Shown here: positions 1 to 5,839 of the stretch, in pieces
Layout of the letters: every line of letters starts with the position of its first letter
Numbering within the stretch: position 1 is the first letter of the stretch
Assembly (NCBI GenBank): GCA_018221005.1
Contig: JAAOXW010000034.1
Span: 1-13,308 of the forward strand
Source of the DNA: Candidatus Altarchaeota archaeon
Lineage (GTDB): Archaea > SpSt-1190
Direction: 5' to 3'
Length of the DNA stretch: 13,308 bases
The notes under the pieces: generated by a model
The model's input: the letters and a program-made list of their open reading frames with translations, nothing else
The model's database searches: none
What the model was told of the DNA's origin: nothing
Translations under genes and position numbers: made by a program

Positions 1-578
1 ACGACCGCCTCTCGAACGCCTTCAAATTTTTTAGAGAGTGCTTTCAATTCACGATTAAGATAATTTTTATCCCCTAAATTTTGATGAACACCACCATATG
101 CCATATATTGGTAGTGTATGCGGCGCCCTCCAAAATGTTCTAGAATATTAAGTACATGCTCACGAGCACCCCATGAAAGATAGAAGAGTGGTTCAAAACC
201 TGCCATCTCACCCATGAGCCCCAACCAAAGTAAGTGGCTGCTAATTCTTTCCAACTCTGCACCGAACATTCTTATCCAACTTGCCCTGCGCGGAACTTTG
301 ATATTATTAATTTTTTCAACCGCGAGAGTGAAGGCGTGTGTATGTGCGGAAGAACAAATTCCACAAATTCTCCCCAAAAAAGTGGCTGCCTTTGGCCAGG
401 TGAAGGTGAGGACTTTTTTCTCCATCTCACGATAATTATAACCTAAATCAAAATCCGCCATTTCAATGATTTCACCCTTGGTGACAATCTGAAAAAACTC
501 CGGCTCGCCAAGAGCAGGGTGGTACGGACCAAAGGGCAGAGATATTCTTGGCACAAGTCTTGGGGGTTTTGGGCTCAT
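1..578 (-). CDS. [NiFe] hydrogenase large subunit, group 4 (energy-converting), N-terminal part
   Basis: This is the catalytic large subunit of a membrane-bound, energy-converting [NiFe] hydrogenase (Ech/Mbh/HycE type), related to the 49-kDa NuoD subunit of complex I. Only the first 192 residues are present because the gene leaves the left edge. The N-terminus carries PFGPYHPALGEPE (residues 16-27), typical of this family. The L1 motif RICGICSSAH (70-79) supplies C72 and C75, the proximal Ni/Fe ligands, plus H79. NuoD proteins of true complex I lack these cysteines, so a hydrogenase is favoured. The distal C-terminal motif (DPCxxC) lies outside the window. ATG at 578 is preceded directly by an in-frame TAA, so no earlier start is possible. 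It follows the NuoC-like gene by 27 bases, probably in one operon. Direction of electron flow and partner subunits cannot be seen. Family call is firm; the exact subgroup is not. Confidence 0.9.
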   Translation of the reverse strand, partial: MSPKPPRLVPRISLPFGPYHPALGEPEFFQIVTKGEIIEMADFDLGYNYREMEKKVLTFTWPKAATFLGRICGICSSAHTHAFTLAVEKINNIKVPRRASWIRMFGAELERISSHLLWLGLMGEMAGFEPLFYLSWGAREHVLNILEHFGGRRIHYQYMAYGGVHQNLGDKNYLNRELKALSKKFEGVREAV

Positions 579-605
579 TTATGTGTTTCGAAGCTTGAGC
601 GCAGC

Positions 606-863
606 TCAAGTAAAGAGCTTCACAGGATTTGGATGCCCCCTAAATTTAACGCCGTATTTCTCCATTATCTCGCGTTCGTAGAGCTCAGCACCGGGATAAA
701 TTTTTGTAATTGACTTCACAGAAGTGGCAGGAAACTTCAGATTCTTAATCTCAGCGTCGTGCCGGAAATGATAAACAAGCCACTTGCCATTACTGGAAAT
801 GGTAATTAAATGGGCACCTGCATCTTTCATTTTCTGAATTTGCCTCAAGTCCATGTGGAGCAT
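606..863 (-). CDS. NuoC/EchD-like 30-kDa hydrogenase subunit, short form
   Basis: This is a small homologue of the complex I 30-kDa subunit (NuoC), the EchD/MbhK-type partner of the group 4 hydrogenase large subunit encoded next. The diagnostic part is the C-terminal half, where SITKIYPGAELYEREIMEKY is followed by G-V-K-F-R-G-H-P-N-P. This matches the family signature of Ile-x-x-(I/Y)-Pro-Gly-Ala, Tyr-Glu-Arg-Glu and Gly-(I/V)-x-F-x-G-His-Pro. At 85 residues it is much shorter than typical NuoC (about 150 or more), so it keeps little beyond the core. The frame is open up to a TTG at 905, but that would overlap moaE by 28 bases. I prefer the ATG at 863, just after the moaE stop; the ATG at 854 is also possible. 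It probably docks on the large subunit at the cytoplasmic face of the membrane. Confidence 0.8.
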   Translation of the reverse strand: MLHMDLRQIQKMKDAGAHLITISSNGKWLVYHFRHDAEIKNLKFPATSVKSITKIYPGAELYEREIMEKYGVKFRGHPNPVKLFT

Positions 864-877
864 CAAAGTGGGAGGAT

Positions 878-1207
878 TTATCCTTTTTGGACTTCGTGTT
901 TCCAAACCGGGACACGCTCTTTAAATTGAGTCACTAGCCAGCTACAAGCTTCAAAAGCCTCCTTTCGGTGGTGTGCGTGTACAATCACATGAAAGACGGG
1001 GGTTCCTGCAGGAAAGCTACCGATTTTCTGTTGAATAAAAACAGTTAGCACTCCAAATTTTTTGATGGCATCTTGCTTTAGTTTTTCAATTTCTTTGACG
1101 GCCAACTCATCATAACTTTCGTAATCTAGCCCCCACAGCTGATTATTCTCACTTCGGACTACTCCCGTGAAATGTACTATTGCTCCGGTGTCTTTCATTT
1201 CACACAT
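878..1207 (-). CDS. moaE: Molybdopterin synthase catalytic subunit MoaE
   Basis: MoaE forms the large, catalytic subunit of molybdopterin synthase. It receives sulfur from the MoaD C-terminal thiocarboxylate to convert cyclic pyranopterin monophosphate into molybdopterin. Visible family marks are GAIVHFTGVVR (residues 8-18), the LDYESYDELA segment, HHRKEAF (79-85), and the active-site stretch FKERVPVWKHE, with lysines K96 and K103 at the two conserved catalytic positions. At 109 residues it is shorter than the usual 140-150 because the N-terminal strand is missing and the protein begins almost at the GA..FTG motif. The usual His-Arg before the glycine in the middle strand reads Q-K here. ATG at 1207 directly abuts the moaD stop; an in-frame ATG three codons later could also serve. 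Order moaD-moaE-hydrogenase suggests a Mo or W pterin enzyme works with the hydrogenase. Confidence 0.93.
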   Translation of the reverse strand: MCEMKDTGAIVHFTGVVRSENNQLWGLDYESYDELAVKEIEKLKQDAIKKFGVLTVFIQQKIGSFPAGTPVFHVIVHAHHRKEAFEACSWLVTQFKERVPVWKHEVQKG

Positions 1208-1423
1208 TTAACCACCTGAAAATAAAGGCATTAAAGCTACAATGTCCCCGGGGTGAGCAGTTGTGTCCCTGTCACAAATCTCATGATTTAATGCAGTAAT
1301 GACAGTTTCATCTTGCAGACCGAGATCCAAGATAATTTCATGAATCATAATGGGCCCATCAAACCTCGTGGAGCTTTTTCCCACAAGGTCCTTTAGCGTC
1401 GAAAGAAGGAGTACTTCAACCAC
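1208..1423 (-). CDS. moaD: Molybdopterin synthase sulfur carrier subunit MoaD
   Basis: This is a 71-residue ubiquitin-fold sulfur carrier of the MoaD/ThiS family. The C-terminus ends in ALMPLFSGG; the Gly-Gly tail is adenylated and converted to a thiocarboxylate that feeds sulfur to MoaE. The segment HPGDIVALMPLFSGG matches the family pattern of Asp, hydrophobic strand, Pro-(P/L)-x-(A/S)-Gly-Gly. The start is GTG at 1423, the only reasonable initiator giving the first beta strand VEVLLLSTLKDLVG. Being directly followed by moaE (TAA then ATG, no gap) makes MoaD much more likely than ThiS or another SAMP-type carrier. A TATA-like element about 25 bases upstream suggests this gene may begin its own, possibly leaderless, transcript inside the TFB-to-hydrogenase cluster. 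The MoaB/MobA/MoeA genes of the pathway are not in this window. Confidence 0.92.
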   Translation of the reverse strand: MVEVLLLSTLKDLVGKSSTRFDGPIMIHEIILDLGLQDETVITALNHEICDRDTTAHPGDIVALMPLFSGG

Positions 1424-1442
1424 GCAATATCAGTTCCCGCTA

Positions 1443-1452
1443 CTAAATATGG
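1443..1452 (-). promoter_or_regulatory. Candidate TATA box for moaD-moaE-hydrogenase transcript
   Basis: On the minus strand this reads CCATATTTAG, centred about 25 bases before the moaD GTG at 1423. That is the spacing of an archaeal TATA box with transcription starting at or near the first codon. It lies in the 39-base gap between the SWIM gene and moaD. No Shine-Dalgarno is visible in front of the GTG, consistent with a leaderless message. Confidence 0.4.
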
Positions 1453-1462
1453 TTTTTATCTT

Positions 1463-1720
1463 TCAAGGGGAAGGCTTTGTCTTTTCCAAGGTCTCCTTTA
1501 GTATCAATTTACAGGCCAGTACATGGGAGCAAGTCTTGCCCTTTATCACAAAGTATTGACAATCGCACAACCACTGTTTCTGGGGGCCGCGAAAGACTAC
1601 GGGGTACTCTGCATCCCCCGAAAAAACTTTGAAGTAGAGAGAGGAGCCCATTTGCCCTTCAAACTCGACCCTCTCCTTCTCTTTCAACATGCGAGCCTTG
1701 TCATACTTTTTGAACTTCAT
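1463..1720 (-). CDS. Small SWIM zinc-finger protein
   Basis: This 85-residue protein consists almost entirely of a SWIM-type zinc finger. Cysteines C52 and C54 (LCDCQ) and the later C64-S-H66 (KTCSHVLA) form the CxC...CxH signature, preceded by a beta-hairpin whose strands include YFKVFSG and YPVVFRG. SWIM domains bind DNA or protein partners. The fold is known mostly from larger proteins such as SWI2/SNF2 helicases and MuDR transposases, so a stand-alone copy is a minimal version. The N-terminal third is rich in Lys and Glu. Its ATG at 1720 overlaps the TFB stop by one base (TAATG), so translation is probably coupled to TFB. That placement hints at a role beside the transcription machinery, but this is inference; no catalytic domain is present. 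Confidence 0.82.
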   Translation of the reverse strand: MKFKKYDKARMLKEKERVEFEGQMGSSLYFKVFSGDAEYPVVFRGPQKQWLCDCQYFVIKGKTCSHVLACKLILKETLEKTKPSP

Positions 1721-2685
1721 TAGCTCTCCGCCTGAACTACTAGAGCCTTGATAGGTTTCTTGTCATCGTCGAGACCTTCAAATCGTAGATTCTTAGTAAG
1801 TTCCTTGTAGCGGTTCCTAATCGTCACCTCGGTGACGCCTGCCACCTCAGCCACCTCTCTCTGGGTTTTCTTCTCCCCAGTCAGCTGAGCTGCGATGTAT
1901 AAGACTGCTGCCGCAACACCAGTTGGGCCACGTCCTGAAGTTAGTTCTTTTTCTTTGGCTTTTTCAAGAATATTGAGAGACCGAGTTACAGTTTTACCAC
2001 TCAGTTTTAGATTACTGGCGAATCTTGGAATATATTCGGCAGGATCTGTAGGTAAAATTCGTATACCCAACTGTCTAGCAATAAATCGATAAGTTCGACC
2101 AATTTCCCTCTTAGGAATATTAGCAATTGCAGCAATTTCATCAAGAGTTCTTGGACTTCCATGTTCACGGCAGGCAGCATAAAGTGATGCTGCAACAACG
2201 GACTCCATTGAACGCCCACGTACAAGCTCCTTAGCAACTGCACGCCTGTAAATTAGTGCAGTAGTCTCCTCAACACTTGGCGGAAGACTAAGTTGACTAG
2301 TATATCTTTTCAGCTCAGCAAGAGCATACTTCAAGTTTCGCTCAATTGCGGTGCTTATTCTTTGTTGCCATTTTTTCAATCTGAGGAATTTCGGTCTAAG
2401 TTTCGGAGACAGTTTGAAAATATCACTGAATCCCATGCCGATTTCGGTACTTATACCTTTGTCGTGACGGGCTAAACTTATGGGCGCACCTGCACGTCGT
2501 CTACCATTAACATCGTCACTATCGAACTCACGCCACTCTTGGCTAAAATCGATTAAGTTATCTGCAATAATAAAACCACATTCCATGCACAGGACTTCTC
2601 CACGCACACTGTCCTTCCTTACTTTTCCTGCTCCACATTTTGGACATTTTTTAACCATCTCTGGGTCGGATACACCTGTATTCAT
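1720..2685 (-). CDS. tfb: Transcription initiation factor TFB (TFIIB homologue)
   Basis: TFB bridges the TATA-box/TBP complex and RNA polymerase at archaeal promoters. The 321-residue protein has the complete layout. An N-terminal zinc ribbon has C14, C17, C33 and C36 (CPKC...CMEC). The B-reader/linker contains EWREFDSDD (50-58), RAGAP (65-69) and the RHDKGISTEIG stretch. Two cyclin repeats follow at roughly 115-205 and 215-305. The second repeat ends with the helix-turn-helix TQREVAEVAGVTEVTIRNRY, which in TFBs contacts the BRE element upstream of TATA. Length and motifs are those of a functional general factor; nothing is degenerate. ATG at 2685 has a strong Shine-Dalgarno GGAGG nine bases upstream and a TATA box further up. 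Whether the genome has other TFBs is unknown. The SWIM gene overlaps its stop. Confidence 0.98.
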   Translation of the reverse strand: MNTGVSDPEMVKKCPKCGAGKVRKDSVRGEVLCMECGFIIADNLIDFSQEWREFDSDDVNGRRRAGAPISLARHDKGISTEIGMGFSDIFKLSPKLRPKFLRLKKWQQRISTAIERNLKYALAELKRYTSQLSLPPSVEETTALIYRRAVAKELVRGRSMESVVAASLYAACREHGSPRTLDEIAAIANIPKREIGRTYRFIARQLGIRILPTDPAEYIPRFASNLKLSGKTVTRSLNILEKAKEKELTSGRGPTGVAAAVLYIAAQLTGEKKTQREVAEVAGVTEVTIRNRYKELTKNLRFEGLDDDKKPIKALVVQAES

Positions 2686-2694
2686 CTATATCAT

Positions 2695-2700
2695 CCTCCA
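2695..2700 (-). promoter_or_regulatory. Shine-Dalgarno site of tfb
   Basis: The minus strand reads TGGAGG, leaving nine bases between GGAGG and the ATG at 2685. It is the strongest ribosome binding site in the window and fixes the tfb start. A nearer upstream ATG is followed two codons on by an in-frame stop, so it cannot be used. Confidence 0.8.
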
Positions 2701-2742
2701 TAGAAATTTTTTTAAAGGCAACTTGTAGATGGCACAGTTTTC

Positions 2743-2752
2743 ATTTATAAAA
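2743..2752 (-). promoter_or_regulatory. Candidate TATA box of tfb
   Basis: The minus strand reads TTTTATAAAT, a near-consensus archaeal TATA box. Transcription would start about 25 bases downstream, near 2722, giving a leader of roughly 35 bases that includes the Shine-Dalgarno site. The element is nearly symmetric, so it could also act on the plus strand. Confidence 0.6.
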
Positions 2753-2767
2753 CTTGTGTTTTTTATC

Positions 2768-2776
2768 TATAAATGT
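2768..2776 (+). promoter_or_regulatory. Candidate TATA box for the divergent plus-strand gene
   Basis: CTATAAATG lies 66 bases before the ATG at 2842 and would give a leader of about 45 bases. A weaker A/T element, CTTAAAAACC near 2813-2822, sits about 25 bases before the ATG and would instead give a leaderless message. The sequence does not decide between the two. Confidence 0.35.
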
Positions 2777-2841
2777 TATACCCGTAAGGGGTAACGGGCT
2801 CCAGGTGCCACTTCTTAAAAACCATTGCAACAGGACAAGCC

Positions 2842-3744
2842 ATGATATTAATCCTATCTGAAAAGTTTGGTGTAAAGGGTGCACTAGCTAGGTTTGGGCT
2901 TCCAATACTTGATCGGCTAGTTGCACTCGGAAGATCTGGATATTTGACTTCGGAGTGGGAGCCAAAAAGGAGTTCCAAATTTTTGTGGGGGTTGCTGAGT
3001 ACTGATGGCTTTCCGGGAGAAGGTCCACTTAAGGCCATATCTCAAGGGATTAGTGTTCAAGGAAGAGCTATTGCACTGGCAAAATTTGTCAACATAAATA
3101 AGAAAGGGGCCGTCGTTGAAGAACTAAAAGCCCCACAAGACCTGAAACTAAAAGTGGGTTCTTTTGATTTTGAGCTCAAAACACTAAAAAATCAAAGTTT
3201 CATCATATACTCAGGTTCTGAAAAAATTCAAGACAGTAAGATAGAGGGGGGGATTGTGAAAAAAGTAGAGCCCCTCGAAGCTGGAGCGAAACAAACTGCA
3301 AAGGCCCTTCGAACTTTTGCCAACATGATGAATGAAAAAACAGGAAAATTTCCAATCTTGACGGGCTTCGGAAGAATACGAAGAACTCCACTAAAAGTGA
3401 ATGCTAGTATTTTCGCTGATTCAAAAAAACTCTCCGGAGTTACGAAGATGTTGGGCTTAAAGAAAGTGAATTCATTTGAGGCCCTCATAAGGGAAACTGG
3501 ACTAAAGGTTGCAGTATTTTCAGAAACCAAACTCGACGCGTTAGATAAATTAAGTTTGCCATTAGTTGGCATCTCAGAGAAGGAAACGGTAATGGTCATG
3601 GGTATTCCTAAAGATGGTCTTGATCAGCCCATGTTCATAACTGGTCCAAAAATCATTCCTGATTTACATAAGAAATTTGATGGTTCACAAAACGGAGCCA
3701 GATATTCTCAAAGGGAAATTGCAAAAATGCTAAAAATTTTATAG
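2842..3744 (+). CDS. Unrecognised 300-residue archaeal protein
   Basis: I do not recognise this protein with confidence. It is 300 residues long, lysine-rich, and shows no signal peptide, transmembrane segment or Cys/His metal cluster. The first 70 residues contain short helical segments (FGVKGALARFGLPILDRLVA). The middle, about 90-150, is strand-rich with repeated Lys/Val pairs. The last 130 residues look like an alpha/beta domain ending in GPKIIPDLHKKFDGSQNGAR and a terminal helix. The segment LDQPMFITGPKIIPDLHKKF resembles, loosely, the end of archaeal ThiN (thiamine-phosphate synthase) domains, where Lys-Glu-Pro-Met-Ile precedes a Gly and a helix. The rest does not fit, so I do not assign it. 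ATG at 2842 is the first ATG after an in-frame TAA at 2785. It is divergent from tfb, and its stop overlaps the UbiA-like gene tail to tail by six bases. Confidence 0.7.
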   Translation: MILILSEKFGVKGALARFGLPILDRLVALGRSGYLTSEWEPKRSSKFLWGLLSTDGFPGEGPLKAISQGISVQGRAIALAKFVNINKKGAVVEELKAPQDLKLKVGSFDFELKTLKNQSFIIYSGSEKIQDSKIEGGIVKKVEPLEAGAKQTAKALRTFANMMNEKTGKFPILTGFGRIRRTPLKVNASIFADSKKLSGVTKMLGLKKVNSFEALIRETGLKVAVFSETKLDALDKLSLPLVGISEKETVMVMGIPKDGLDQPMFITGPKIIPDLHKKFDGSQNGARYSQREIAKMLKIL

Positions 3745-4497
3745 AGTCACTAAAGAAACCAAGTATAGTAAAGTGGACACAATAAGTGCCTTTCCAGCCT
3801 CTTTATGCCGGTCTGTTAATGTTAGATACGTTGCAATTGCAAGGGCAGAAAGTGCAAAGGGGTAAATTAGTGTATATCCCAAGGACATGAGGACGATGGG
3901 GGCCATACCCCACATGGCATTGAGGAAAGCTACCATGGCAAAAATATATTTTGTATTTTCAACACCTACAATCTTTGGTAAATTTAGATTCTCAAAACCA
4001 TAGGGTCTCTCAAGTGCGGTAGATAAATTAATGAGTAAGAATGAAAGTCCAACTACCCACGCCAAGGGGAAGTTGTATATGAAACGTGCAGTTGTGAATG
4101 CAGGAACCATCATTGCAAAGAAAAATGTTAGGGCTTCAAGTAAGACAGAGAGAAATGTATGGTTCATACGAATGGCGGCAGAACTTATTCCAACAAGAAC
4201 AAGGGCAACCATTGCAACTAAGGACTCCGAATAAAGTGATGAAAGAATTGAAAAAAGGAGTAAGAGTAGTGAAATGCGGAATGAATCAAGCAGTCCTATT
4301 TTCCCACTGGGCAAATCTCGTTTAGGATGATATAATCGGTCAACATCAATTACGGAACAGGAACTTAGGCCATTCATACCCAAGAAAAATAAAAACATAG
4401 ATACTGCGATTGTAAGGTTGGCCCCTGCCAACTTGATAGCCATAACTGAAAATAGAGTTAAAAGTACTGCCTTCCTTGGAGCGAAGACGCCTATCAT
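3739..4497 (-). CDS. UbiA-like polytopic membrane protein with degenerate active-site motif
   Basis: This 252-residue membrane protein has about seven to nine hydrophobic segments and the general plan of UbiA-family prenyltransferases, which move isoprenoid chains onto small or lipid acceptors. The clearest match is IDVDRLYHPKRDLPSGKIG (residues 50-68), corresponding to the family stretch ending Asp-x-x-(x)-P-x-R-P-(L/I)-P-(S/A)-G. The first Asp-rich motif, usually NDxxDxxxD, reads SSCSVIDVD (45-53): the Asn-Asp and first Mg-binding Asp are gone, and only D51 and D53 remain. The second Asp motif is also absent; in its place is ERPYGFENLNLPKIVGVEN, with Glu only. It may therefore be an altered or non-canonical member. 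Its ATG overlaps the eL40 stop (ATGA, four bases), so translation is probably coupled. Archaeal lipid synthesis is one possible role, unproven. Confidence 0.75.
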   Translation of the reverse strand: MIGVFAPRKAVLLTLFSVMAIKLAGANLTIAVSMFLFFLGMNGLSSCSVIDVDRLYHPKRDLPSGKIGLLDSFRISLLLLLFSILSSLYSESLVAMVALVLVGISSAAIRMNHTFLSVLLEALTFFFAMMVPAFTTARFIYNFPLAWVVGLSFLLINLSTALERPYGFENLNLPKIVGVENTKYIFAMVAFLNAMWGMAPIVLMSLGYTLIYPFALSALAIATYLTLTDRHKEAGKALIVSTLLYLVSLVTL

Positions 4498-4667
4498 TTT
4501 GCCTTACCTTTCTTTGACCGTTTCTTAGGTCTTAACCCCGTATATCCACATTTTCTGCACTTTATTTTGCCTGCACGAACTTTTGGAGCATCTGCCTTTA
4601 TACTGGCGTTGCACTTCATGCAAATAAACACTCTCGCAAAAAGCCTATCAGTTACAGGGTCAGCCAT
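4494..4667 (-). CDS. rpl40e: Large ribosomal subunit protein eL40
   Basis: This 57-residue zinc-binding ribosomal protein is eL40, found only in archaea and eukaryotes (in eukaryotes it is made as a ubiquitin fusion). The two CxxC pairs are FICMKCN (cysteines at 16 and 19) and IKCRKCGYTG (37 and 40). They are followed by the family's basic tail LRPKKRSKKGKAK. The archaeal consensus Cys-Arg-Lys-Cys-Gly-Tyr-x-Gly-Leu-Arg-Pro-Lys is intact. ATG at 4667 gives the normal N-terminus. The gene starts 31 bases after the Tsr3 stop and has its own TATA-like element about 25 bases upstream. Its TGA overlaps the start of the UbiA-like gene. It sits in a cluster with Tsr3, another ribosome-linked gene. 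At 57 residues it is easily missed by automatic ORF calling. Confidence 0.95.
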   Translation of the reverse strand: MADPVTDRLFARVFICMKCNASIKADAPKVRAGKIKCRKCGYTGLRPKKRSKKGKAK

Positions 4668-4687
4668 TGAGGGTTGTTAGCAGGGTG

Positions 4688-4696
4688 TATTATAAC
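4688..4696 (-). promoter_or_regulatory. Candidate TATA box of eL40
   Basis: The minus strand reads GTTATAATA, centred about 25 bases before the eL40 ATG at 4667, inside the 31-base gap after Tsr3. The spacing fits leaderless transcription of eL40 and the coupled UbiA-like gene, in addition to any read-through from upstream. Confidence 0.5.
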
Positions 4697-4698
4697 AC

Positions 4699-5184
4699 TT
4701 ACTCCGTTGTGCCCTGTAGGGCATTAATCATCCTTTTTTCTTCATTTTCGATGGTTGCTTCACTTGCCTTAGCATAAGTTTCCAGGCGCTCACGATTCAA
4801 ATCAATGAAGTGTATGCCCCATTTGAAGGGAGAGAGGAGTCGCTCCGCCTTTTTTGAATCCCCCATCACCCACGCAGAGGCAGCGAGTGCTTCAACGGTG
4901 GAGAGCTTGTGGGGCTTGCCATAATTTACTGGGTTCACAGCCACAAGAAAGGGAAGTTTTGCCGAGGGCTCATACTCAATAAACGTCTCGAGTAAATTCC
5001 AACTAATATCCAGCGCAGTAACTTCTTGGTACTTGTGTGCTCCACAGAGGGTTGTCTTTGAAAGTGGATTAAGAAGTAATCCGCGGGGAGTTTCTACTAA
5101 CGAAGCTCTCCCAGTACGTGTGAGCTTTAACGCAGTACACTTTTTTGGATTATCCTCACCACTTCGAACAACAAAAAACTCCAT
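4699..5184 (-). CDS. tsr3: Tsr3, 18S/16S rRNA aminocarboxypropyltransferase
   Basis: Tsr3 (DUF367) transfers the aminocarboxypropyl group of S-adenosylmethionine to a conserved pseudouridine-derived base in helix 31 of small-subunit rRNA; in archaea the acceptor is m1-pseudouridine. The 161-residue protein is nearly a consensus sequence. It shows KKCTALKL (14-21), GLLLNPLSKTTL (35-46), TALDISWN (56-63), LPFLVAVNPVNYGKPHKLS (77-95), STVEALAA (95-102) and FKWG near 120-123. Length matches archaeal members. ATG at 5184 directly abuts the TGA of the hexulose-phosphate synthase gene, so translation is probably coupled. It is followed 31 bases later by eL40, which makes biological sense since both act on the ribosome. 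The last 25 residues form a Glu/Lys-rich helix that varies in the family. Confidence 0.95.
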   Translation of the reverse strand: MEFFVVRSGEDNPKKCTALKLTRTGRASLVETPRGLLLNPLSKTTLCGAHKYQEVTALDISWNLLETFIEYEPSAKLPFLVAVNPVNYGKPHKLSTVEALAASAWVMGDSKKAERLLSPFKWGIHFIDLNRERLETYAKASEATIENEEKRMINALQGTTE

Positions 5185-5799
5185 TCACTCTACCAACTTC
5201 ATAAGAATTTTAGCAGCCTCGGCCGGATCTTGCATTCCAGTTATGGCCCTACCCGCAATGACGGTATCGACTTTAGTAACATCCAACTTAGGAATCTCTC
5301 CCGCAGTTATGCCGCCAGATACAATAATTTCTTCTGAGGGTTTCTTCTTTAAGTTATCTAGCTCCTTACACGTAAATTTTCCCTCATCTATTGCAGTGTG
5401 TAGAATAAATGCATCAAAACCGCGCCCCTTTAATTCCTTAATCATAGCAATTTTGTCAGCCACCCCAATAAAATCTACAGCTACTTTGATACCCAACTCC
5501 TTGCGTGCCCTGAGAGCTTCTTTTAGAGTACTTCGAGGTGCTGTAGCCAATACTGTGAAATAAGTAGCGCCCGCCTTTCTAGCTAAGTCCGCCTCTAGGA
5601 AGGCCACATCTGCAGTCTTTGTATCTGCAACAATGGTTTTTTCTGGGAAGAGGTGTCTGAGTTGACGAACGGTTCGCATTCCCTCTGCCTTAATCAAGGG
5701 TGTTCCAACTTCTATTATGTCCACAAAAGGTTCTACTATTTTTGCAACTGCAATGGCCTCTGAATAACTGGTCATATCTAGTGCAACTTGAAGTTTCAT
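5185..5799 (-). CDS. hps: 3-hexulose-6-phosphate synthase (OMP decarboxylase superfamily)
   Basis: This 204-residue TIM-barrel enzyme belongs to the OMP decarboxylase suprafamily and best matches 3-hexulose-6-phosphate synthase. That enzyme joins formaldehyde to ribulose 5-phosphate; in many archaea the reaction runs in reverse to make pentose phosphate from hexose. Motifs in order are MKLQVALDM (1-9), VDIIEVGTPLIKAEG (26-40), the metal-binding/catalytic DxKxxD stretch VADTKTAD (57-64), AVDFIGV, and the phosphate-binding end IIVSGGITAG plus TVIAGRAITGMQDP. The related 3-keto-L-gulonate-6-phosphate decarboxylase shares these motifs and cannot be excluded from sequence alone. The phosphohexulose isomerase partner is not in this window and is not fused, unlike in some archaea. 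ATG at 5799 gives the canonical N-terminus. It leads the Tsr3-eL40-UbiA cluster. Confidence 0.88.
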   Translation of the reverse strand: MKLQVALDMTSYSEAIAVAKIVEPFVDIIEVGTPLIKAEGMRTVRQLRHLFPEKTIVADTKTADVAFLEADLARKAGATYFTVLATAPRSTLKEALRARKELGIKVAVDFIGVADKIAMIKELKGRGFDAFILHTAIDEGKFTCKELDNLKKKPSEEIIVSGGITAGEIPKLDVTKVDTVIAGRAITGMQDPAEAAKILMKLVE

Positions 5800-5839
5800 A
5801 CCATCCAGAAAGACATGAGCATAAATGGTTTACCTTTCT

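Noticed and set aside
1..578. NuoD of a true complex I (or Fpo) instead of a hydrogenase
   Set aside because: The CxxC and His of the L1 motif (RICGICSSAH) are intact; complex I NuoD proteins have lost these nickel ligands.
3228..3599. A 123-codon minus-strand open frame
   Set aside because: It is antisense to the plus-strand 300-codon gene, has no promoter or ribosome site, and its Phe/Ser-rich translation looks like the complement of a Lys/Glu-rich gene.
4494..4667. The eL40 reading frame as a generic zinc-ribbon or rubredoxin-like protein
   Set aside because: The spacing of the two CxxC pairs and the CRKCGYTGLRPKK block are specific to eL40.
5033..5563. A 176-codon plus-strand open frame
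   Set aside because: It lies antisense to the junction of tsr3 and the hexulose-phosphate synthase gene, both with unmistakable motifs. Its translation is Ser/Thr/Ile-rich without any domain, as expected for a shadow frame.
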